Source of the DNA: Conidiobolus incongruus B7586
Lineage: Eukaryota; Entomophthoromycota; Entomophthoromycetes; Entomophthorales; Conidiobolaceae
Reading direction: 5' to 3'
Assembly: GCA_000697335.1 (NCBI GenBank)
Contig: JNEM01009193.1
Coordinates: 1 to 22,620 of the forward strand
Length of the DNA stretch: 22,620 bases
Shown: piece by piece, positions 1-13,378 of the stretch
Position numbering within the stretch: the stretch's first letter is position 1
Layout of the letters: each line of letters starts with the position of its first letter
Notes under the pieces: generated by a model
What the model was told of the DNA's origin: nothing
Seen by the model: the letters and a program-made list of their open reading frames with translations, nothing else
Databases searched by the model: none
Translations under genes and position numbers: made by a program

Positions 1-3000
1 TTTCTGACACTGTTTTGAGCTTCAATGACAGCTGGTTCAGCTTTAGCCAAATCTTCCATGACAATAGTCTTGCGCTCGGCAATAGCTTTGTTTTTAACCT
101 CAAGTTCGCTTTGAATCTTAATGGTCTCAGCTTTCTTTTGTTCGGCTTCTTGTTGATCAGCAACCATCTTCTTAAGCTTTTCATTAGCTTCAACATTTTT
201 AGCTTCAAGTTCAGTTTTCTTGACGGCCAAACTCTTTCTTAGTTCTTCAACCTTGACGACAGTATCCTTCAATTTGTCCAAACCAATATTTAAGTGACGC
301 TGCTGCTCTTCAAGATCATCACGTTTTTCGTGGTATAATTTCACATAATGGTTAATGAAATCCAAGTAATGTCTAGGAGTAACATGGTTGTGACGGCCTT
401 GACGCTTACTTAATTTAGCATTAATTTCATACAAGGTTTGATGAATGTATACAAAAGCATTGACAACCAATTCTCTATGACTTGCAGGAAGTGAAAGGCC
501 TGAATAAACAATTTGGGCTTCAGTAGGGCATTCGAAATTTTGTAAATCAAGATCCAAGTTATGAGTAAATTCACTACCAACCTGGAAGAAGGCCTGATCT
601 GACCAATCACCAAACCAGTCCAGTACACAACGATTGAACAAGGCAGGAGAAGTTGCGGCACGGGAAGCCAAGCCACCTTCGGGGGGGTTCATTGTGAAGA
701 CAACGTGAAGATTCTTCATAACTTGTTGTGTGAACCACTTGTATAATTCATCACCACTATCAAGCATTAGACCTTCCTTAGAAGCAGCTTCTTTACATTG
801 TGTCATTAATGATGAATATTCATCGCCTTCGAACAGACCTGGAACTTCGGCATTGGCAAGCAAGGTATTCATACGTTCTAAGAAACCGGAATCGAGGACG
901 TTAGATTCATCCATAATGAAACAAATCTTTTCACCCTTGCAACCAGCTCTTCTGAGCACAGTTCTGAGATCTTCATCGAAATCATCACCAGTATACTTGT
1001 TGTGGGCTTTAATTTGGAATACACTTAAACCGTTCATCCAAGCAACAAATCTTGAAAGAGTGGTTTTACCACTTCCACTAACACCAATAAGTAACAAGTG
1101 ACCTTGCATTTGGCGGAAGACACGGTCAATTCTGAGAACATGGTCAAGTACATCATTGAAAAGAACCAAAGGAACATCAAGTTCTTCTTCATAGAAAACT
1201 TTGAGACGAGCTTTAGTGTAATCTCTAAGCTCTTCACGAGAAACTGGAATATAATGCTTACTTAACCAGTTGGAGAAGAGAATAGGTCTTGCTAAGGCTT
1301 CTTCCTTATCCAATTGAGGGAAGTGTTTCATAGCAATTTCATCAATGGCATCATCAGTCCATTTACGTTCTTCATCAGTAACTAAACGATCTTGGAACAA
1401 ACGAAGTGCTTCATGAGCCCAGATACGAATTAAGCCTTCCAATGAAAGAGTTTCCATGGGTTTAATGGCTTCGTAAATACCTCTCATCCATCTGGTTAAT
1501 TCACGAGGAGAGTAGATATAATGAGCTTGAATATCTGGGGTAAATCGTTTCTGCGAAGCCAAATAGAGATCGACCATAGCAGCAGTCAAAGCCTGGGTAT
1601 GACCACGAAGCTCGGGAACAACCTTTAACATGGCTCTAGCAAATGTAGAGTAAATCTGGTTGAGTGAAATCTCACCAGGATAATCTACCATAACTAAGGG
1701 AGCGTGACGCATGAAACGATGAGATAAAGGAACACGACCAGGATCAGTAGGTGGATTACAAGCGCCAACAAATTGAATACGTTCTAATTGAACCCAGGAT
1801 TTGTCAGAAGTTCTCCAATAACCACCATGTTCAATTAGCTGTCTCAAGAAAGAGATAACACGTTGAGTACCATACTTGTCAGTAGCGGGCAAATTGATTT
1901 CATCACAGAATACAACTAGCCATCTACCTAACATGGTAGGTGACAAGAGAACACCATTAGGGGTCTTACGATATTCACAATATTGCTCAAATGTTTTCAT
2001 AATTAATTCAGGTGTAGTAGCACTTGAGAAGTTAAGACCGACGACTTCCATATCAGGCAACTTACGAAGGGCACTAAATAAAGTCATAGTCTTACCAGAG
2101 CCGGGAGGACCACAGAGAAGAAGAGGTTTGTGTTCAGAAAGCCAACTGTACAATACTTCTTCATGTCTAACTGTATCAATAGTAGGAACAACAACATCGG
2201 CTTGTGAAACAGTGTGAGTTTCAATTTCGATAGTAGGGACCTTGGTTTGCCATAGTACCCATTCACCATCGTTGATAGAAACATCATAGTCAATGATAGA
2301 GCCTCCAGCTTCTAGAACAGGCATGTCTACAGTAGTAATGCCTCTGACAAAATCACCTAATTCAGCACGATAATCCAATTTAGAATCACCTGAGAAACTC
2401 CAAACGATAGAAAGAATCAATTTTCTGACAATATAATTTTCAAAATGATCACCGGTCATTGGGAAATCTGGGTGTTGATTATTATAGGTGATAATGTTGC
2501 GAACAGCCTTATTAATCAAAGAAAAGAGAGTATTGAGAGCTCTCATAGGTGTAAAATCCATGATGTGGGTAAGAGTAGAGGCGTGATCTAGGCATTTGGC
2601 TACTAAGTTACCTTCTTGGAAGAATGGTTCTAATAATTTGACACAAGCAAGTTGAGTAGCCATTCTACTAGAGGTAGAATCAGTGCTATCTACACCGCCA
2701 TCATCATCACCTTCTCCGCTAAGGGGAACTGTAGACAAAGTTTGGAGATAGTTGGAGAATAACATTGGAAGTGTGACAATATCATCACTGAACCAAACCA
2801 TACCACAACGACTGACAGTAGCAAGGGTAGCATATTGTAAATTCTCAACTTCAAACATAACGCGAACATTAGGTGGCAAATTAAGACGTTCACCATTAGG
2901 TAAAGTAAGCAATCTATTATCATCCAATACACTGTTCAAGTTTTCTACCCATTCAGGATCGACATCACCATCAAAGATGATCCAGTGACGTTTAAGATTT

Positions 3001-6000
3001 TCACCACGAACATTATCCAAAATCTTACGTAAAATATGAGTAAACAAACCATCAGTCCATTCTCTGGTAGTTGGATCTAAGGAACCGTAAAGAGCTTCTT
3101 TGGACATGGCTTTAGGATCGATGACGTAAGGAACACCTTCAACGTTTTCAACTCGTTCTAAAGCAGTTAAAAGTACTTGCCAAGCAACTGATTTACCACT
3201 ACCAGAAGGTCCAACCATCATGAGACCGTGGTGAATATTTTGAATCTGATACAATTGGATAACCTTTTCTAACCAAGCTTCTTCGACAACCAATCTACGT
3301 TCTTGACAGACTTGATGGATAGCTTCCTTCAATTTGTCTAAATCGACAGGGCAGTATTCAACACCAGGGAAGACATCGGACATCAAACTCTTAAGAAGAG
3401 GAATATCATCAGAAACCAACTTGGGAACTAATGTTTCTCTGACACTCTGAATCAAAATTTCTTGTTCAGGGAGACCTTCAGAAATACTGGAAAGAGATTC
3501 CGGAGATTCACCAGATTCAATAGCTTGTCTCAACTTAGCCAATCTATCACGCTTCAAGTTACCAGCACTAACCAGTACACTCTTCAAAGCACGGAGACCA
3601 AAATCATAATGAGATTGTGGAGAGAGCTGTTCTGAACACAGAACAAAGAGGGGTACAACCTTTGAAGCCAATAATTCTGCACTTCTGAAACCTTGAGAGT
3701 AAAGCATAACTTGGGCAATGAGTTCTCTATCAGGCTTGGTCATAGCCATAGATCTGAACAATTTCTTCAAATTGTCTGGAAGATTAGAACGTCCGGCATA
3801 ACCGGGATTCATGGTAATGAAAATACCAGTGTCTCCGTGAATCTTTACGCTCTTACCAACCAAATCAATCTCAGTATTAGGATTAGATTGAAGAGATTTC
3901 AATCCCAACTGAATAGTTTGAATTTGTTGTGAAACGGCACTAAGAATCTTTTCTTCCAATCTGTTGAACTCATCAAAACAACCCCAAGCACCAACTTGGC
4001 AAAGTCCGACGAAAATACGACCCATTGCTTGGAAATCAAAGTTTTCATCACAACAGAATACCAATACAAAACGACCAAGTTGAACACCCAATGCTTTGAC
4101 AGACTCTGTTTTACCAGTACCAGCAGGTCCGAAGGGAGAACCACCTAATCTACTCTCTAAAGCTTGAGTCAATGTCAAGTAACAACGATCAGTCAAAGGA
4201 GTCTGAACCAATCTGTCAGGAACACCGAGATATTCATATCCGTAGAAGAAGTTAGCATTGGCCATCTTGATAACAAGATTATCAACAGCCTTTTCTGCAG
4301 AAGGATCAAAGTAGAATCTCATTTGATAAAGCCAGTTGAAATCCTTAGGGTTGATCACCTTGTTTTTTATGAGTAAACGAATCACATCTCTTTGATGGAC
4401 TAATTCAGTGATCAAATGTTCACACTTCTTACGCTTGGTTACGTGCAAATCAGTCAATACAGTATCAGCAAGAACTGTTAAACCTCGTTCAACCAAGCTA
4501 GAGGGGTAATCAAAGTGACTTAAATTATTAACGTCACCTGAAGATTTCTCCAAGGATTCTTCAACAGTTTTAGTCCAAATATATTGTAAAGCGAGAACAA
4601 CGAGTTGAGCAGGGTATTTATCAATCCATTGAATAAATGCTTCAGCAGATAAATCTTGAGCCAAGTAAATTTGCTTGATTTCGTTAATCGAATCAGCTAA
4701 CAAAAGTGCCAAGGTATTCTTCATTTCTTTTTCAAGCAACGTCAACCAATCATTGATACGAGGATTGTCTTTAATAGAAACAGGCTTTTTGAAGATAACT
4801 TCTTCACCTTCTTTGGAAGCCATACCCAATATTTCTGTAGCTTCGGGGCTTAGGATGATATTTGCAATACCAGCAAACATCTTCTTGAAATGCTTTTGAA
4901 TTCTGACGACATCCTTGCTATTACCAATAATTTCTAGAAGATCTTCGTCACCAACAAAGTAGAAACGAGGGAAAGAAGATCTTTCTTTTTCCAAATATTC
5001 ACCAAGAGCTTTTTGGATTTTGCTCAACAAATCTTTCAATCTTTCCAAAGATTTCAAAATATTGGGAATGTTGAGGACGTCAAGAACGAAAGGAGCCTTG
5101 TATACCTTCTTCATCACAGCCAAGAATTCAGTATTAATATTTTGAAATCTAGAAGTTTCCATAGGAAGAAGATGCTTGATGTCAGCACTTCCAGTAAAGA
5201 TTCCTTCCAAATAAACCCATTGACGTTGAACATCAATCCAAACATCAAAGAAGAGAACATGTATACGATTCAACTTGTCTTCCCATCCTGAAGCTTCTTC
5301 TTCAAATACTTTATAATATGGAGACATCTTCATAGCAGTCAAAGAGTTGAGATTTTCGCTACATTTGGCCATCAACTCGTCCCATCCCTTGATTAAGCGA
5401 CATTTGTTTTGATAATTAACCAATTCGAGAGAATACCCAGTCCAAGTTTCTCTCACTTGTCTTAAGAATTCTTCCAAAGCCATTTCACCTTGAGCAACAA
5501 CGATGACTTCTCTAACAATAGATTCGTTTTTCTTGAGATCGAGATCCCAAAGGTTACCCAAAGTCATTTCACTCAATAAAAATTTACCTTCAACTTTAAG
5601 AAGTTTGAACAGATTCTTCCAATGACGCTCTCTCAAAGCTTCAGATTTCAAATCACCCAAAAGTAAATTGATTTTGAGGTAAGATTTCAAGGTATCTTGG
5701 ATGTATTCAAAAGCAGCATATTGTCTCATTCGGCTTGGCATTTGGTTGGTTTCATTGAGTAACTGATCTAAACTTTGACGAATTTTACGAGGGACAACAG
5801 AGGCCCAAGGAATATCACGAACTTCGAACAAAGTACCCCATACTTTGGATAAAGCAATCCATACAGCTTTAAGGTCTTGTAATTCTTCCAAGATAGGATC
5901 CAAGCGGTCGTCCGAAGTAGAAGCAAGGTCCAAGGCTTCCTTAGCTTGACTTACTTGAACAAACTCTTGTTTTAGTCTGGTAAGTCTACCTTCAAAGATG

Positions 6001-9000
6001 CTCAAAGTATTATTAGCAATGTCAGGCTTGATATTGCCTTGAATGGGCTTATTCTGATCCCACTCTGCAACAATGTCAGTAATCTTTTGAGCGACAACTT
6101 TGTCTTCAGCAATAATCTTCATTTGCAAGCTAGCGACTTGGTCTTGTATGGATGAGTTTTTACGGCTAAGGATTTCATTGAAAGCACTCCATTCACCATC
6201 TACTTGATCCACGTACAACCAATCAGAAGGGAATTGATAACGTTGACGTTCCAAAGTCTTTTGACCTTGACGGAAGAGTTCAACATCTGAAGTCCACTTC
6301 TTAACCTTACGCTTTAAATCTTGAACGAAGGTAATGAAAGTAACAGTTTCAGAAGTAGTATTTGTTTCAATTGAAAATTGTTCTAATTCGACTCTAGATT
6401 TTGATACTGAAGAATGGAACTCTTTCATTCCTTGACCCAACCTACTTCCAAACTCTTTAAGGATTTCCTTTTGCCATTGATCATACTTAGAATTGACTTT
6501 ACTTTGAACTTGTTCGTAATCAATGATAATAGCACCGAAGGATTTGTTAGTTTCAGAGTTGTCAAAAGTATTTCTAGCTTTTTTAATTTCAGAAATAATC
6601 TGCTGCCATTTAAAGAGATCATCACCTAATTGTTGATAAACGAACTCAGTTTCCAAATCCCAAAGAGATTGGTATTGAAGCCAAATATTTACATAATCAA
6701 GAACTTCTTGTGATTTGGATTCAATTGCATTATACGCCTTTTGGAGAGAATCATCTTCAATTTGAGTGAGAAGACTAATGAATGTGGATTTGCGAGGGTC
6801 TTCTTCATCATTATTTGCTTTAAGCTCATAACGAGCTCCTTGAAGTCTCGGTAGGTAGCAAATAGTAGAAAGCCAATTATGCAACTCAGAGTACCAAGTG
6901 GATCTGGCTTGTTCAATAGGAGGTTCAAGGTACATGACCTGGTTTTGAATCAAAATTTCATGAATCAGAACAGGTAAAGAAGGTTTATATTCGACCTTTT
7001 CAGTGGTTTCCTCTTCAACAACTTGACTGTCTAACAATTTGCGACGAAGGCGACTAATTGATTTTTCATTCACTTGGTTAGCTAAAGCATTTTCCTTTCT
7101 TGAAGATAAAAATTCAGTAATCCAAGCTTTCAAAGCACTTTGTAATCTAGTAAGGAAAACACCTTCGACCTGTTCGTTTAGATAGCTAACCCAGGATTCT
7201 AAATTAGAATAGGATTCAAAGTTGAGACGATCGATGAACACTTGAATTTGATCCAAGTAACTTTGAAGTTCTTCCTTTTGGTAGGGGCAAGATTGTAATT
7301 TCTTGAGAATTGAGTTGATTTCACTATTTGTGCTAAGTACAGATTCAACCTTTTCTTGAAGTAATGAAACCATGGAAGCGAATTTTTGGACAAATTCAAA
7401 GTGGGTACTTTCAGCAACTGCCGCACCTCCACCAGTTAAACTGTATGACAGACGATGAGTATCATAAGTATTAATAAGGAAATCCCAACGGAGATTGATA
7501 CCCTTAGCAATCAAGTCTTGAACATCCTTATAATAACTGGATACCAAAGTAGCAACTTGAGGATTGGTTTGGATTCTATGAACAACTTGAGCATATGTAC
7601 GAACAGTTTCCATCAAACTGACAGCAAAAGGATAAACTCTCTTAGCATCTTTAGCCCAGTTACGAATGGAGTGTGGGATGGTATGTCCCAATAAGATCAA
7701 ATTTCTTGTTTCTTTAAATAAGGTAATAACTTGAGGATCGAAATTAATACCCAAGACATACTCGTTATTCTGGGCTCTATTTTTTGTGACGTTGAAAATT
7801 CTTCCAGAAATTTGGAGGTCTCTTTGTTGAATTTCAGCAATCCAATTGTCGCAAATGGGTTTGGTATCTAATTTTTTGCGGAAGCTATTTGATTCATAGT
7901 CGAGTTTTTGTCCATCGGCATACTGTTCCCAGCCTTTACCAAGGACGTCTTCAACACGCTTCATATATTGTGATAATTGACGCTCAATTTGCTTCACCCA
8001 AATAATAGTACCTGAAACGTTGGGAATATCTCTAAGTTGGCTCATATGATTAGCTTCGGTGTTCCTATATTGTAACTTGAATTTATCGTGAAGGGCTTGG
8101 ATATCCTTCTTGACACTTTCAATTAATTGAGTTTGGTATTCTTGAATAGCACCACGAATCTTGGGTCTAACGAAAAGAGCATTAAATTTAGAAAACACTC
8201 TAAACATTTCATTGGCATTTTTAGCAGTGGCCAATCTGTCCCTTAGTTTAGAGATAATTTGGTTTTCTACTTTGGATACTTTTTCGTTGTAGGAAGCTTC
8301 GGCAGCAACCCAAGTTTCGGTACCTTCAGGAGTAACGTCTAATACATCGACATGTTTGACAATTTCATAAGCTTGTCGAACCTCTTCGACAGCGTTTAGA
8401 TCAGTAATTGACATGGATTCTTCAGCCAAAGTGATATCGTTATTATTGAATCGCTTAAAGTTGCTGGGTTGAGCCATGACTTGAATAATTGTAGTTTGAA
8501 GTTGATCATCTTGATGACGGAAATTCTTGATAAAAAGCAATCTTTCTTGCAATTTGGTGTGTGCAAAATTAAACTTTAGCAAGAAAAACTTTTCAGATCG
8601 CTTTCTGATGATATCCCTACCAACAGTAGTAAATTCTTTGATCATATCATCCCAGGTTTTGAATAGCTCTTCAACTAATATCATTAAAGATTCGAATTCT
8701 TTATAATCGATATACATTAATCGACGAGTATTCAATATTTTCAATAGTTGATCGTTAAAATCTCTTGAAATAGATTCTACAAAGTATAAAGCTCTTTTAA
8801 CTGGATATGGACTGATCTTTAACTTTTTGTTCAAATGATTGAATATCTGAACAAGCGCATCGCACATTCCTTCAATATCAGGGGCTGATAAAAGTTCATT
8901 GATAGGGAATTCTTTCATCAATTGGTTATATTTAAATACACGGTCAGATGCTTCATTCAAACCTGTATCTGCCATAAAACTGACGGTGGCGTGGAATCTT

Positions 9001-10139
9001 TTAGCGTTTTTAAGGATATCCATTGTGAGGACAATTTCATCACTCTTCAATTGGTGATCAATTTTCTCCAAAGCTTGTTCCATATTTAACCAGAAATTGA
9101 TTTCTTGCAATGCGGAACCGTTAGTTGGATCGCGGGACAATTTGGTGACTTTCTGAATTTCTTTGATCCAACTATTTACATCACCTTGTAGTTTGTTGAG
9201 AAAAGTTGTGTCAGATAACAATTCAGAATCAATCGCCTCAACAGTGACTTTAGTTTTTTTCAATTGACATTCTTGAACAGCCTTTTGAACTAATGGATGA
9301 ATGACTAGCGATACTTCAGGAATGTCAACATTTTGTTGAAGGTGTAATAGAGAAAGCTCTAATTCGGCAAACTTCTTTTGAGTTAAAGGGATACCAGTAC
9401 TCAATGATGTATCTTCTTTTTTCGCAGCACTTTCTTGAGAAGTTTTAGCACTTACAAAAGCGTTGAAAAAGGGGCTGACGGCATGGTGAAGATAAGAGTG
9501 AAGCGCCTCATAAGGATTAGTGGGATCATTAGCGGGACCAGGGAGGTTGATAAATTGAAGTTGAGATTGAATAGAACGGGTAGTATCAATATGTTGGGCT
9601 TTCTTGATTAAAGCAAGAGTTCCAGCATGATTGAACGAGTATTTTAGCTCAGTTTCAGCTGAATATGTGTATCCAGTTCCATCATCACCTAAAAATTAAA
9701 ATGCAGATTTTAATATTCCTATTCCATGACTATAAAATAACAATATTATAAATATTGAAAATACAAAACTGTTAATGTATTCAATAGTAACAAATATTCA
9801 TACTTTAATAATTTGAATCAAAGATGAAAATTTGAAAATTATATAACAGATTAAAAGAAAAAAAATTAAAAGTCACTTACTTATACCTCCAGAAGGTAAT
9901 TGTTTGACGATATAAAGTGCAGGAGTTTGAACGTCGTTACAGAATTTATGGCATTGATCCAAAGTATCTGAATAAACTTTCAAAGATAGATCTAAATCCA
10001 TGGGAGCTGCATCTAAAGTATAAGGTAAAATCTTGACAATGAAATCCAACAATACTGCGGGATCCCCTTCGGTTAGAGGTGCAGGGTTTGGAGGATTAGC
10101 GTCGATGGGAGTAGAGGGTAAACTGATATCTTCTTCCAT
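1..10139 (-). CDS. dyn1: Cytoplasmic dynein 1 heavy chain, 5' ~80% of the gene (3' end beyond the left edge)
   Basis: Motor subunit of cytoplasmic dynein, which moves vesicles, nuclei and spindles toward microtubule minus ends. Exons are 10139..9881 and 9688..<1, joined in phase 1, giving about 3,315 residues here. The ATG at 10139 has an in-frame TAA at 10166-10164 with no other Met between, and A at -3 and G at +4. Four P-loops lie in one frame: AAA1 GPAGTGKT (4130-4107, residue ~1940), AAA2 GPSGSGKS (3212-3189, ~2246), AAA3 GPPGSGKT (2111-2088, ~2613) and AAA4 GVSGSGKT (1085-1062, ~2955). Spacing matches human DYNC1H1 to within about 35 residues. Walker B motifs are visible in AAA1 (CFDEFN), AAA3 (VFCDEIN) and AAA4 (FIMDESN). 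The linker has the cytoplasmic-type block [14 protein letters not shown]. The left edge falls in stalk helix CC1 ([11 protein letters not shown], then [11 protein letters not shown]), before the microtubule-binding domain. Axonemal dynein is excluded by these blocks. No conserved residue looks lost. Confidence 0.98.
9689..9880 (-). other. Intron 1 of the dynein heavy chain gene (192 bp)
   Basis: The donor GTAAGT lies at 9880-9875 and the acceptor TTTTTAG ends at 9689. The frame on both sides is fixed by the protein: exon 1 ends after GGI plus one base, and exon 2 resumes at [12 protein letters not shown], matching the N-terminal region of dynein heavy chains. Unspliced sequence runs into stops at once. 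It is longer than the 51-58-nt introns of the RabGAP gene and is the only intron seen in this gene. Confidence 0.93.
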
Positions 10140-10694
10140 CTTGATGACGTAATAATAATCAGTTTATTAATTGATAAAATTTTTTGAGTATTAAATAATT
10201 AAAAATAAGACGGTATTTTATATTTAAAATAAACTAACAGTTTTTATATTGAATAAAAACTAATAAGTTATGGTTAATAATAAATTGATTAAAGATAGTG
10301 ACAATGAATGAATGCTACTGAATTTTTTCATATCTTATCTGAATAATCCAAATGACAAATGAAATTTTTGATTGGTTGATACTTAACTAATTACAATATA
10401 TTTGGAATGTTAAATTATTTTCCTTGATATTCTTGAATTCACAAAAAGCTTATTGAATCTTGTAATAAATTTTTACTGGTGTAAAATTTTTTTTCAAAAG
10501 CAAAAATATATAATATATAACTTACGTGCTATAAATCATGACTAATATATATTCATTTTTATGCAATTTAGATTTTGATTCAAGTATCTAAAATTATTTC
10601 ATTCTTCAAGTCATATTTCTCAATACCAAAAATACCATATTAAAATGGTTCCACTTTTAATTTTCAATATTCGATATTCAGTTTTTATATTAAA

Positions 10695-10719
10695 ATATAT
10701 ATATATATATATATATATA
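10695..10719. repeat. (AT)n microsatellite
   Basis: This is a perfectly alternating A/T run of 25 nt. A second, 16-nt run lies at 10835-10850. Both are in the divergent intergenic region upstream of dynein. Confidence 0.95.
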
Positions 10720-10834
10720 ATTATAGATTGATAATATTTTATGTATTTGATAACTTGTATTACAAATTTTTTTTATTCAAAAAAATTTTAATGAATAAAG
10801 AAATTATTAATTATTCATAGTTTTAATTATAAAG

Positions 10835-10850
10835 ATATATATATATATAT
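10835..10850. repeat. Short (AT)8 microsatellite
   Basis: Sixteen alternating A/T bases, about 115 bp from the longer (AT)n run. Confidence 0.9.
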
Positions 10851-11171
10851 TTAAATTATACTCTAAATTTTTTACTAAGCCTTAGAATATTAATAGATAT
10901 TAATTGCACTCCCTGAATATTATCATTTAAATATAAAACTAAAAATTGTTAAAACAGTGTCTTTTAAAATAAATTGGTTGATAATATAAATTTTGTATAA
11001 TACAAATAATGTTTAAAGAGTATTAAATCATTAATTATGGTATTAAATATTCTTTTATCAAATTCAAAATGAATTTCGTAAATTTCAATAATATCTCAAA
11101 AAATATCAAAATAACATTTTGAATCCATTATAGTTGAAAAATATTTCTTTCATTATGTGAGAGGTAATTTG

Positions 11172-11208
11172 TTATGTCGGATTATTAATTTATCAATCCG
11201 AAACATAA
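11172..11208. repeat. Imperfect inverted repeat (12-bp stem with a 2-nt bulge)
   Basis: The left arm TTATGTCGGATT (11172-11183) pairs with AATCCG (11195-11200) and ACATAA (11203-11208). Two unpaired A bases and an 11-nt loop separate the pairing segments. The stem includes CGG/CCG, notable in such an AT-rich setting. Function unknown. Confidence 0.7.
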
Positions 11209-11436
11209 ATTAAAATCAACAGTTTTTTCATATTTTACAAGATGACAGTTCGACATTTTATTTTATCCGCTATATCTTGGTGTATACAAATTATTTAGGC
11301 GGTATTGTAACACCATGTTTTAACCAGATATGAATATTTGATATCATTTATCATCTTCCAACAAATGTATAAATTAGAAGATGCTCATAAAGGGGTTAAT
11401 CTCAAGGAAAATACGTTAATTTCCCTTACCAAATTG

Positions 11437-11470
11437 ACCATATATAATTAACTCCAGTAATGTATATGGT
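11437..11470. repeat. Imperfect inverted repeat (8 + 4 bp stem)
   Basis: ACCATATA (11437-11444) pairs with TATATGGT (11463-11470). ATTA and TAAT then pair inside, after a small internal loop. Just upstream, CATCTTC (11352-11358) and GAAGATG (11377-11383) form another 7-bp stem. Confidence 0.65.
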
Positions 11471-12435
11471 ATTGTTTTAATATAAACCTTTTTAAAGCTG
11501 GTCGATTAAAAATGATATAATTTTACATCATTTTTATTCTTACTAATTCTCATTATTAAATATCTTTATACTTTAAACAATAGGGTTAGAGCATTATAAC
11601 TAAAAATTTTTCAATCTGTTTACGTATGTCTTATTTATTCAAATAGAATATATTTATTATATTTCAATTGAATTAGCTAAAAACTACACTTTTTTAATAT
11701 TAAGTGATACGTATATTTTGTAATTAACATTATTTTCACTACTCTCCATTTTATAATTGATATAGTTGATAATGATAAGAAATTCATCATTTATTTTTGC
11801 TATAATCGAATGACAAGTCTCATTATATTATGAAAATATTTTAATTTTAAGAATATTCTGATATTAATTATTAATTATAATAATTTAAATGAATCGATTT
11901 GCCTATCACTGAATAATTTCTCAAACTTGATATATAAATTATTTGAATTCAATAATTTTAAATTGAATATTACTCAAATCTAAATTTATAATAACCCAAT
12001 TTAAAAACATGTATCCCCACATTCGATTCTTAGGAAAGCTTATTTATTTAATTTAAAATTAGCCTCTAAAAGAATATAAATAGAATTTATTTCAAAATAT
12101 TTCAATGTCATTAAGAATATTTTGATAAATCAATTTTGTTTATTAATTCCTGATCATTTTCACTATAATTTAAAAAAATTGAGGATTTAATCCAGATTAT
12201 TTGTATATAAAGTTATAGAATCATGAAGCCAAAATTTTGAAACTATTTATATTATTCACTATAATGTTGGTATAATATTATTTTGGATTATAATAATAGA
12301 GGCATTGTTAAATATATTCGCCAACTGTCGTTTTAATTAATTTAAATTATTTTTGAAATGTTCTTTTAATCCAATGATTGGTTAAAACCCTTGGTTTTTA
12401 AAATGAAATCATCAAGTTGGCAAATTAAATACTTG

Positions 12436-12459
12436 CACTGTTTGATGTTCAAAACAGTG
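12436..12459. repeat. 8-bp perfect hairpin
   Basis: CACTGTTT (12436-12443) and AAACAGTG (12452-12459) are perfect reverse complements around an 8-nt loop. The decamer AAAACAGTGT within it also occurs at 10951-10960. No run of T follows that would suggest a Pol III terminator. Confidence 0.6.
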
Positions 12460-13331
12460 TTTAAATATTGTGTCAAATTCATTGGTATTTTTGAGATCAT
12501 TTATATGGTTTTCCTAAATCTATAGTTTGATGCATATTAACCTATGTTTAATTTAATTATTTTTTATTCACTAAATATTGTTATTTTCTAGTTTAAATTT
12601 AGCTTGAAGCTGATAACTCACCATATTTAGTAATTAACAATGCTCTCAAAATATTAAGCATATTGTGATTAATGACTTTAATACAAAAATCAATAGACCT
12701 ATATTAATCTATTTATTTTTATTATTTTTCAATTTAGCGATTTGATTTAATTTGCTGAATGACTTTAACTAATGTAATCATTTAATTTAATAGTATTAAC
12801 TTGCTCTAATTAATAAAACCAAGTGATTTGAAAGTACTTTAAGGTAATGAATTAAGCTTCAAAAGAATAAATTAGAATTTAATATTAAAATAAAAAACAA
12901 TGAAGTCATAATCATATCTTTATTTATATTGATAAAAATACAAAGTTTTAGGATTACATCAACATTTCAATATTTATCCTATTTGTAGTTAATATCCTTA
13001 TTTTTCCATCCTCTGGAAAATTTAGAAATATTTTAGCTCCTCCGTTCGATGCCTAAATTTGTCCCTTGATCATTCTGACACTCATTAGTTAGAATTTTGT
13101 GAGCTTTAAATCGGTTAATTATTTATTGGATATCCCTCAGCTGGAATTAGATAATTTCAAATAAAAATAACATTATTTAAAAAAATTATAATAACAAGTG
13201 TTTGGCTATATACAATGATTAAACACTAAAACTGATATAGAAAATTGAAAAACTTGTTATATTACTTGTTTTAGAATCTAATGAATTCTTAATTACTCAA
13301 TTGAATTATTATTTTTTATTTTTTCATTTGT

Positions 13332-13378
13332 GATAATTATTGGATTGAACTCAAGGTTGGGGGGGATAATTATTGGAT
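13332..13378. repeat. 14-bp direct repeat flanking a G7 run
   Basis: GATAATTATTGGAT occurs at 13332-13345 and again at 13365-13378, a period of 33 bp. The second copy begins on the last base of a G run at 13359-13365, which is unusual in this AT-rich context. It lies about 320 bp upstream of the SH3 gene's ATG. Confidence 0.85.

Noticed and set aside
730-1101. 123-codon plus-strand open frame
   Set aside because: It is antisense to the dynein AAA4 region, whose minus-strand frame carries the conserved P-loop and Walker B. Its own translation has no domain.
1876-2217. 113-codon plus-strand open frame
   Set aside because: It is antisense to the AAA3 P-loop region of dynein; a shadow of strongly coding sequence.
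13030-13060. tRNA-like CGTTCGATGCC stretch
   Set aside because: It resembles a T-loop, but I could not pair a T-stem, acceptor stem or anticodon arm around it.
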